Source of the DNA: Cristatella mucedo
Taxonomy: Eukaryota > Bryozoa > Phylactolaemata > Cristatellidae
Direction of reading: 5' to 3'
DNA: 64,000 nt
Assembly: GCA_009760855.2 (NCBI GenBank)
Contig: WPIO01000058.1
Span: forward strand, 2,160,001 to 2,224,000
Part shown: one piece after another, positions 59,901-64,000 of the stretch
Position numbering within the stretch: the first letter of the stretch is position 1
How the letters are laid out: each line of letters starts with the position of its first letter
Position numbers and translations under genes: made by a program
Notes under the pieces: model-generated
Database searches by the model: none
What the model was told of the DNA's origin: nothing
Seen by the model: the letters and a program-made list of their open reading frames with translations, nothing else

Positions 59901-61642
59901 AAGTGCTGTGGTGCCTCGCGTTATCGAACCAGAAGGCAGAAACTGGTTGGGGAATGATTTGGACAGGAACACGAGCAGGTCCAGTGCATGTTCGCACACT
60001 AGCTGGGCTGCCTGAGGATGAATACAGACTGATGATGCAGCAGATGAGTTGCCACACAGATGCGACTTCTTCGCTGGGTACTTGACTTGAAATATATTGG
60101 CCCGGCAACCGAGTGCCGCATCAAGTCCAAAAGACAGCCAAGAGGTATGAGGTAAGGCTCCTTTTGCAACAACAATGCCGGTGCTGCCGGTCACTGTTGA
60201 GGACTCGGCAGTCTTTGCGATGACTGCCATTAAGGCTTGAATTATCCAGTTAAACGTCTCCGCATGGTATGCAACGTTTTTCAGTACTCGATGAAGTCGA
60301 GCTACATTCAGTCGTGGCTCATGCAGGAACAGCAGAACAAGAAGGCATGTAAGAGCATCCTGATCCAGCAGCTGCTTTCCCCGACGAAGAAGAGCTGGTG
60401 TGGCTGCAAAGCCAGTAGCTACCTTAGGTGCTCCACTAGCAGTGCGACCAGCGCTCGATATTCTCCAGAAACCCGCAGGCTGCCGAACGTTTAGTCCTGC
60501 TAATACAAAAGGTATGCATGCCATAGTCATCCACTGTAAGGCTGTTCACATGCCAACACCCAAGTCAGAGGAGACCAAGCGATTTGCTGGCAAGTTCTGA
60601 GGGCATCTAGTCACCATTGAAGCTTAAAAGTAAGCCAATAAAGGCTTGACAGAGTTATTCAGGCAAACTTAAGATACTAGGGTAGCGATTACAGAAGAAA
60701 GCATAACCTATAAAGGAGAGCTTGAACGAACAGAAAACGATTTATATCTGCAAAGCAGAATATTGCCAAAGCTTTAAACAATGAAATAATGTTTAGCTAG
60801 CTGACAAGACTGCTCACCAAACCGTTCTATTAATTTTCTGCTTACAACGTGAAGTGTGATATGAGAAAACAGCATACAAGTCTTATGCTATCTAAACTTC
60901 AGATGCTGATGCTAACCATGATTGCAGTCACTATACATGTAAGAAGCATGTAACACTAACACCAAAGACAAATTGATGCCTTACAATTATGATATGAAAG
61001 TGCTCCATATAGTAAACATGCAACAGAGAGAAGCAGCTTAGTCACAAATCCTATACTAAGTTTCGCATAGCAGTAATTAAGACCAGACATCAAGACTCGT
61101 ACACAAAGGAAAGAAATGAAAATCAACATACGAAAGTCTCTAAATGTACCATAAGATTCCGTTCTTCAGTTTAAACGTGGGACCAAAATAAATTAACAAT
61201 AAGGATGCAATTACTAATAAAAGGATTGCTTGCTACAAAAGAAGCATCAGCAAACTGCTGCTATATCAAGCTTCATGTATCATCACAGTGGCGACAGTCA
61301 GGACCACTTGCCAGAATGCCGAAGTATAGTGCTCAGTGTTGCTGCACCTGATGGTGCTGCAAATAGGCGCTCCTGCAACAAGGGTGGCAGCCGGCGATGC
61401 CGCTCTTCAAGTTCTTGGCGAAGCAACTGTGCCTCAGCCATAAGATCAGCAGGGAGAAGAGCAATCTGGCTATCATCCATATCAGCCAAGACTTGTTGTC
61501 TGAGTGAGGTAGGCAAAGAGTTCAGGAAGCCCGTAGGATCAGTGGACCCACTAGGTCCAGGCTGGTCTGTTCCACTAGTTGCACCATCTACGGCAGCAGA
61601 ATGCCGACGTCTGGCCTGCTCAGCACGTTGCTGAGCCAAAAC
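47076..61642 (-). CDS. HUWE1: HUWE1 HECT E3 ubiquitin ligase, C-terminal 1,305 residues (15 exons; 5' end outside window)
   Basis: Exons in transcript order: 61642-61312, 60496-59554, 58478-58301, 58148-57991, 57841-57692, 57259-56772, 56225-56040, 55959-55735, 55397-55110, 54570-54300, 54185-54080, 53993-53859, 52978-52814, 47698-47508, 47178-47076. All phases agree (3,918 nt). HUWE1 is a very large ligase (over 4,300 residues in mammals) that transfers ubiquitin from E2 enzymes to substrates in DNA repair, apoptosis and growth control. Visible here: a UBM/DUF4414-like segment (about residues 1-110), the LLVLLF...[10 protein letters not shown] block, a Ser/Thr/Pro-rich spacer, and a complete HECT domain (about 945-1305) with [57 protein letters not shown] and C-terminal ECSEGFGLA. 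The catalytic Cys is residue 1272 of this part. The N-terminal DUF908/DUF913, UBA and WWE regions must lie beyond 64 kb. Confidence 0.95.
47179..47507 (-). other. HUWE1: HUWE1 last intron
   Basis: 329 bp, phase 2, interrupting the catalytic cysteine codon. Contains a GA tract at about 47,339-47,369 and a 28-bp near-duplicate (AACAGCAATAGCTGCCTGCA-type) at 47,235-47,300. Confidence 0.85.
47508..47698 (-). CDS. HUWE1: HUWE1 exon, HECT C-lobe up to the catalytic Cys codon
   Basis: Acceptor CCGTTGCAG, phase 0 entry. Encodes [31 protein letters not shown] and [16 protein letters not shown]. Donor GTACAA leaves TG, the first two bases of the catalytic cysteine codon. The preceding intron is 5.1 kb. 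Confidence 0.95.
47699..49424 (-). other. HUWE1: HUWE1 large intron, left part
   Basis: Intronic by the exon model. Includes a (CAG)9 run at about 47,931-47,957. No additional exon is needed for frame, and I see no HECT sequence here. Confidence 0.6.
49425..50230 (+). mobile_element. Degenerate CR1/L2-like LINE in HUWE1 intron
   Basis: Traces of TCCACAGTCAACTTGGCCTA, AGGGCCTGCATAGATAAG and [18 protein letters not shown] are readable. The 3' end shows a decayed hairpin (AGTGCCTATATAGATTTAG with CTAGGGCATTATAC). Antisense to HUWE1. Confidence 0.65.
50310..50466 (+). mobile_element. SINE-A copy
   Basis: GGTTGTGGGTTCAAGTCC (box B region), CTCTTTATTGCCTACTACAAG, end GAGGCGGTTAAATCAGC. Within the HUWE1 intron, antisense. 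Confidence 0.8.
50632..50900 (+). mobile_element. LINE-A 3' copy in HUWE1 intron
   Basis: Begins TTAGGACAGCATTTAGCGGG (end of ORF2) and runs through the full 3' UTR, the 3' hairpin 50825-50866 and the (ATT)n tail. Confidence 0.9.
50901..51689 (-). other. HUWE1: HUWE1 intron, unassigned
   Basis: AT-rich intronic sequence without recognised feature. Confidence 0.5.
51690..52813 (+). mobile_element. LINE-C copy with RT catalytic core deleted, abutting a HUWE1 exon
   Basis: The open stretch 51691-52254 reads the endonuclease-RT linker ([32 protein letters not shown]) and the start of the RT ([10 protein letters not shown]...ITKIFN). It then jumps to the C-terminal part ([20 protein letters not shown] at 52,265 onward), omitting the PQGS and YADD motifs. 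The 3' UTR ends with a stem-loop (52758-52795) and GGAGATACATTAC at 52813, immediately next to HUWE1 coding sequence. Confidence 0.85.
52814..52978 (-). CDS. HUWE1: HUWE1 exon, HECT hinge region ([11 protein letters not shown])
   Basis: Acceptor AATTTTTAG, 55 codons, phase 0 at both ends. Encodes [35 protein letters not shown] and [12 protein letters not shown]. The donor GTAATG (from 52813) coincides with the terminal bases of an antisense LINE-C copy. Confidence 0.93.
52979..53858 (-). other. HUWE1: HUWE1 intron, unassigned
   Basis: 880 bp between HECT exons. No repeat recognised. Confidence 0.6.
53859..53993 (-). CDS. HUWE1: HUWE1 exon, HECT ([10 protein letters not shown])
   Basis: Acceptor CATCTAG, 45 codons, phase 0 at both ends. 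Encodes [30 protein letters not shown] and MTGAIRKQ. Donor GTACCA. Confidence 0.93.
54080..54185 (-). CDS. HUWE1: HUWE1 exon, HECT N-lobe ([15 protein letters not shown])
   Basis: Acceptor TATTGGTAG, phase 2 entry (AC|G = Thr). Encodes [20 protein letters not shown] and SELSFSTE. Donor GTACGG, phase 0. Confidence 0.93.
54300..54570 (-). CDS. HUWE1: HUWE1 exon, HECT N-lobe
   Basis: Acceptor TTTCTAG, phase 1 entry. Encodes [29 protein letters not shown] and [16 protein letters not shown]. Donor GTGAGT, phase 2. Confidence 0.95.
54645..55095 (-). mobile_element. LINE remnant filling a HUWE1 intron
   Basis: A decayed 3' hairpin and tail side at 54,650-54,700 (AATTCACCTCTTTCTAGGTAC) and an RT C-terminal trace on the - strand ([14 protein letters not shown]) at the right, just before the HUWE1 donor at 55109. 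Same orientation as HUWE1. Confidence 0.65.
55110..55397 (-). CDS. HUWE1: HUWE1 exon, HECT N-lobe start
   Basis: Acceptor GTACTTGCAG, phase 1 entry (G|AA = Glu). Encodes [27 protein letters not shown] and [14 protein letters not shown], the beginning of the HECT fold. Donor GTTAGC, phase 1. A degenerate LINE begins about 15-25 bp into the following intron. Confidence 0.93.
55595..55672 (-). mobile_element. LINE-A 3' tail fragment in HUWE1 intron
   Basis: ACTTGATAAAGCACCCTCAG, CTCAATCTCTTTCTAGGAGC, TTTACATTTGC; 3' hairpin region only. Confidence 0.8.
55735..55959 (-). CDS. HUWE1: HUWE1 exon, Arg/Glu-rich linker to [10 protein letters not shown]
   Basis: Acceptor TTTTCACAAG, phase 1 entry (G|GT). 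A charged [12 protein letters not shown] stretch leads to [12 protein letters not shown], the conserved lead-in to the HECT domain. Donor GTACCT, phase 1. Confidence 0.9.
56040..56225 (-). CDS. HUWE1: HUWE1 exon, [15 protein letters not shown]...
   Basis: Acceptor TTGGTTACAG, phase 1 entry. Encodes [18 protein letters not shown] and [16 protein letters not shown], diagnostic of the pre-HECT region of HUWE1. Donor GTGAGC, phase 1. Confidence 0.93.
56226..56771 (-). other. HUWE1: HUWE1 intron, unassigned
   Basis: 546 bp, no repeat recognised. Confidence 0.6.
56772..57259 (-). CDS. HUWE1: HUWE1 exon, [15 protein letters not shown] and Ser/Ala-rich spacer
   Basis: Acceptor GGCTTCAG, enters in phase 2 (AG|G = Arg). 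Encodes [14 protein letters not shown] and [15 protein letters not shown], then a low-complexity Ser/Thr/Ala/Gly spacer containing GVPMEVDA. Donor GTAAGT, phase 1. The spacer is typically variable between species. Confidence 0.9.
57260..57691 (-). other. HUWE1: HUWE1 intron, unassigned
   Basis: 432 bp, no repeat recognised. Confidence 0.6.
57692..57841 (-). CDS. HUWE1: HUWE1 exon, [14 protein letters not shown]
   Basis: Acceptor TATGTATCAG; the split AG|C gives Ser, then [17 protein letters not shown] and ...RGFGSD. Donor GTATCA, phase 2. An alternative acceptor (GTTTAG, 11 bases downstream) breaks the frame with the previous exon. Confidence 0.88.
57991..58148 (-). CDS. HUWE1: HUWE1 exon, [14 protein letters not shown]...
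   Basis: Acceptor CTTTTGTAG, phase 0 start. Encodes [19 protein letters not shown] and ...[10 protein letters not shown], a strongly conserved HUWE1 block. Donor GTAAGC, phase 2 end. Confidence 0.92.
58218..58290 (-). mobile_element. LINE-A 3' tail fragment adjoining a HUWE1 exon
   Basis: AATAATAATACACTAATTAT tail, hairpin AGCGCTCTCAGAGAACTC and TTTCTCGGCACTTTACATTT. It ends about 10 bp from the GTCTGT donor at 58300. Confidence 0.8.
58301..58478 (-). CDS. HUWE1: HUWE1 exon, [11 protein letters not shown]...LQLAVE
   Basis: Acceptor ATCTTTACAG, enters in phase 2, ends in phase 0 with LQLAVE. The donor is a weak GTCTGT (58300). A stronger-looking GTAACT four bases on would shift the frame. 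A LINE-A 3' fragment begins about 10 bp into the intron. Confidence 0.85.
58479..59553 (-). other. HUWE1: HUWE1 intron with SINE-A
   Basis: 1,075 bp. Includes a SINE-A copy at 59,272-59,420. An open frame at 58,804-59,001 is not needed, since the flanking exons join collinearly without it. Confidence 0.65.
59272..59420 (-). mobile_element. SINE-A copy, best preserved promoter boxes
   Basis: On the - strand: TGATAGCCCAGGAGGTAAGG (box A region), GGGTTCGAATCC (box B, 59354-59365), GGCGATCCTTTATTGGC, AAGCGGTGGTGATAGC, end GAGGCTGTTTAGTCAGC. Confidence 0.85.
59554..60496 (-). CDS. HUWE1: HUWE1 large exon (943 nt)
   Basis: Acceptor TATTAGCAG, entering in phase 1. Encodes [74 protein letters not shown] and [15 protein letters not shown], all collinear with HUWE1. 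Donor GTAGGA, phase 2. It ends TLTD plus AG, joining LLKLLS of the next exon. Confidence 0.93.
60497..61311 (-). other. HUWE1: HUWE1 intron, predicted GC-AG
   Basis: 815 bp, AT-rich, no repeat recognised. The donor is GCAAGT and the acceptor TTAGCAG. Confidence 0.6.
61312..61642 (-). CDS. HUWE1: HUWE1 exon (first in window): UBM-type segment
   Basis: Acceptor TTAACTTTAG; begins [13 protein letters not shown], then [10 protein letters not shown] and [17 protein letters not shown], matching the ubiquitin-binding repeat region of HUWE1, and ends ...LSTILRHS plus one base. The only phase-compatible donor I find is GCAAGT (61311-61306), a GC-type donor. Confidence 0.85.
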
Positions 61643-62036
61643 CTAAAGTTAAACAAGGCAATATCCGATGCGATGAACATGCTTAGAGAACCATTGTTCT
61701 GAAAACAGACGTTACCAACGATATCATGAGCGACGTCTCAAAGCAACTGGAGAACAATGTCTCAACCCATATTGCGAGTAAACTATGCAGGCCACTGAAA
61801 ATGTAGGAGGGGATGAATACACAAGAATCCGGGCCATAGCATGCTGCGGTCAAAATTAGGTAGAACGACAGAACAAAACCAAAAGTTGTAACTTACACAG
61901 TGGTATCACGAGTTACTCTCAAGTACAACCGTGTAATCGTTAAGGCAATTCAAAACTGCAGTAGATTGAAGATACCAGCAAAAAGTCAACAACTAATTTC
62001 TGCCTACGTTCAGCCCTTCCCCGAGCTAAATATAAA

Positions 62037-62180
62037 CATAATTCATTTGTATAGCACCTTAAAAGAACTTAATCTCTATTCATGCGCTTCACATATGCCT
62101 CAGGGCTCGAGTCCACGACCCTAGCTAGACCTTGATCGGGACGAGCACCTTAACCACTGGGCCAGACAAACTCGGATAGG
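62037..62180 (-). mobile_element. SINE-B copy
   Basis: AATTCATTTGTATAGCACC, CTTAATCTCTATTCATGCGC, TTCACATATGCCTCAGGGC, then TCGAGTCCACGACC and CACCTTAACCACTGGGCCAG (box A region), all on the - strand. Confidence 0.85.
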
Positions 62181-62264
62181 TGAATTAGGCAAAGACCGCC
62201 TATGTTACCCAGGCAGCGACTCACTTACGTTTTCTCTGCCGAACGATTTGCTATAAAGTGAAAC

Positions 62265-62405
62265 AGCCTGGTTTTAACAGCAGCATTAGAGTCTTAATGG
62301 CTATCATGGCTGTTTGAAGTGAGCAATAAAGGATTGCCTTCAGCAGGACTAAAATAAAAACCAAGACCGGGGAACATGAAGTGCAAGTACCTTACCGTTT
62401 AGCTA
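62265..62405 (-). mobile_element. SINE-A copy (degenerate)
   Basis: AACAGCCTGGTTTTAACAGC end, GTCTTAATGGCTATCATGG, GCAATAAAGGATTGCC and CAAGTACCTTACCGTTTAGC. Confidence 0.7.
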
Positions 62406-63307
62406 TGACCCAAGGGCTATTAGGCTATTGCAATTACATGCAACGATGGCAGCACCAGCCCCTTCCAGAAGTAGGTGTTGCAAATGAGGTACAACATCTG
62501 AAGACCCTATCTGAATACCGACAACAGCCCCTCCTTCAGAAAAAGTTATTAGAGATTGCAGCCAAAAGTATTGCTACACGGTCTGGAATTCTCAGCCGAT
62601 ACTGACGGTTCGACCTAGCCTGACAGAATCTACACTAGTGGCCATCAGTTTTGCTGCTCTTGGCCTCTAGTATGGTCGATGTATCTCAGCCGGTACTGGC
62701 TGGAACTGTAAATTCATCGTACATACTAATATGTACTTTTTCAGGTTCCCTAAACTTTTTGAAGCTGTGCAAGGTGAAATACTACAATTACTGTCTGTTT
62801 CACTCTGTCCAGCATAACCTTGCTGCACAGGCTGGCGATCCTGAAGGAACTGGAAGAGGAGGCCAGTCTATATATGTGTAAGCACTTGGTTTTGGCAGGC
62901 TGCATAGTAGGCTTGCCAGCTTCGCAGCTGTAGCTGCGGTCAAAGCGAAGTCATGCCATCGTTTTCTTGTGCTCGTTTCTTGAGGTTCTGTGGTAGAAAA
63001 ATCGCATGCTGCATTCATAAGCGTTAGCAGCACTATCCCCATTTAATTGGAGTTGTCCTCGTCAGCTCTTTCTAATGCTTAAGTATGCACGCATGGCTTG
63101 ACTAGTTTGACTTAACTGATTTATGATTCTCTAATAAGTATCATTCTCGTGGAGAGCCTACAGCTTGAGCCTATGCCGTGACGATTGTCTTATGGTCACG
63201 ATGTCTATTTGGAAGGCATCCACTGTGTCTGTGTGTCTGTTTGGAAGGCAATCTCGACTTGTTTGCTTTGATCGAGACCTGGCTGAAATTAACTTACTGC
63301 CCAAAAC

Positions 63308-63562
63308 GCACCTATTTAGGACAGCATTTAGTGGGCCTTGTGATTCGTCCTTCATGTGCTTATACGTGCTGACACTGTGCATGCTGCCACGAACCACATT
63401 TGCATGCTGACCCTGTGCATGTCACCCCTAACCATGTTATTCATGTTGCTTATCGAGTATGATATTACTCACCATTCAATCGTGGTTCCCTTTGGAGCAA
63501 ATGTAAAGCGCCTAGAAAGAGATTGAGTTCTCTGAGGGCGCTTTATCAAGTGTATTATCGTT
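63308..63562 (+). mobile_element. LINE-A 3' copy
   Basis: CACCTATTTAGGACAGCATT, GATTCGTCCTTCATGTGC, full 3' UTR, hairpin AAAGCGCCTAGAAAGAGATT / GAGGGCGCTTTATC and a short degenerate tail. Confidence 0.9.
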
Positions 63563-63807
63563 GTATTGTACTTTCATTCATTGGTTATCAAGAAGTAGTG
63601 TTTTTGTCTAACTTATTGCTCAGAACTCCTCTGGGTACTGAACTCCAGGGAAATCCAGAAGTGTGCAATTTTGTTGATGTCCAATTAGCAACCGACTAAC
63701 TCCATTACTGATGGCCGGTTGCGGTTCCGGATTTTGGTGACTGAGCTGGAGGTAATACTATACTCACACATGGGCATAGTACACGATAATGCTAGAAAAA
63801 AGGCAAG

Positions 63808-63960
63808 CTGATTTAGCAGCCTCATTTATATAGTAACAGAAGAGTCTTCATGGCTATCACCACCAAATTCAGTAATGAATAAAGGATCACCCACTTCAGG
63901 ACTCAAACCCGCCTGGGGTCTTGGAGAACGAGCACCTAACCCCATGGGCTAAGACCCAGT
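63808..63960 (-). mobile_element. SINE-A copy
   Basis: GCTGATTTAGCAGCCTC end, GAAGAGTCTTCATGGCTATC, AATAAAGGATCACCCACTTC, ACTCAAACCCGC (box B region), CACCTAACCCCATGGGCTAA (box A region). Confidence 0.8.
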
Positions 63961-64000
63961 TCTCCTAGCAGAGAAAATCTGTTGTTGCACAGCATCACAG

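Larger units (their letters stand above)
61643..64000 (-). other. HUWE1: HUWE1 intron (5' part beyond window) with SINEs and LINE-A
   Basis: Everything right of 61,642 appears intronic or otherwise non-coding. No UBM repeat or other HUWE1 motif was found up to 64,000. Repeats inside are listed separately. Confidence 0.55.

Noticed and set aside
62381-62605. 74-codon + strand open frame and its - strand counterpart (DVVPHLQHLLLEGAG) tested as a HUWE1 exon
   Set aside because: No match to known HUWE1 blocks and no convincing splice pair. It starts inside a SINE-A copy.

Overview
This window is animal nuclear DNA. Two spliced genes of conserved families can be assembled exon by exon. The rest is intergenic or intronic DNA full of microsatellites, 5'-truncated LINE copies and tRNA-derived SINEs. 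The exon-intron structure, GT-AG introns, poly(A) signals, CR1/L2-like retroposons and long GT, GA and CT tracts all indicate a metazoan, probably an invertebrate. The species cannot be fixed from the sequence alone.

Layout: 1-12.9 kb is of mixed composition and holds LINE remnants (families here called LINE-A, LINE-B and LINE-C) and GT/CA microsatellites, with no gene I can support. About 13-40 kb is a very CpG-rich, gene-free stretch with many GA/CT tracts, trinucleotide runs, perfect snap-back hairpins and a few LINE/SINE copies. It lies upstream of a LIM-homeobox gene on the + strand (40.6-46.3 kb, six coding exons, 445 codons) that I identify as Lhx1/5 (Lim1): two LIM domains, an acidic Asn/Ser-rich linker and an Lhx1/5-type homeodomain. 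A CCAAT box and a TATA box lie about 0.33-0.37 kb upstream of its start codon.

Converging on it from the right, on the - strand, is the 3' portion of HUWE1, the giant HECT E3 ubiquitin ligase. Fifteen exons between 61,642 and 47,076 encode the last 1,305 residues, including a ubiquitin-binding UBM-type segment and the complete HECT domain. Every exon junction is phase-consistent. The N-terminal exons must lie beyond 64 kb. The two genes are tail to tail and their predicted 3' UTRs overlap by a few tens of bases.

The most interesting features are these. A HUWE1 5' splice site coincides with the end of a LINE-C insertion. The HECT catalytic cysteine codon exists only after splicing. One HUWE1 intron appears to be GC-AG. 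A NAGNAG acceptor lies in Lhx1/5. A 3' stem-loop is shared by a SINE and two LINE families. LINE-B copies show CpG decay outside the CpG-rich domain but not inside it, suggesting a methylation-domain boundary. The GC-rich part also contains a population of perfect short-loop inverted repeats.
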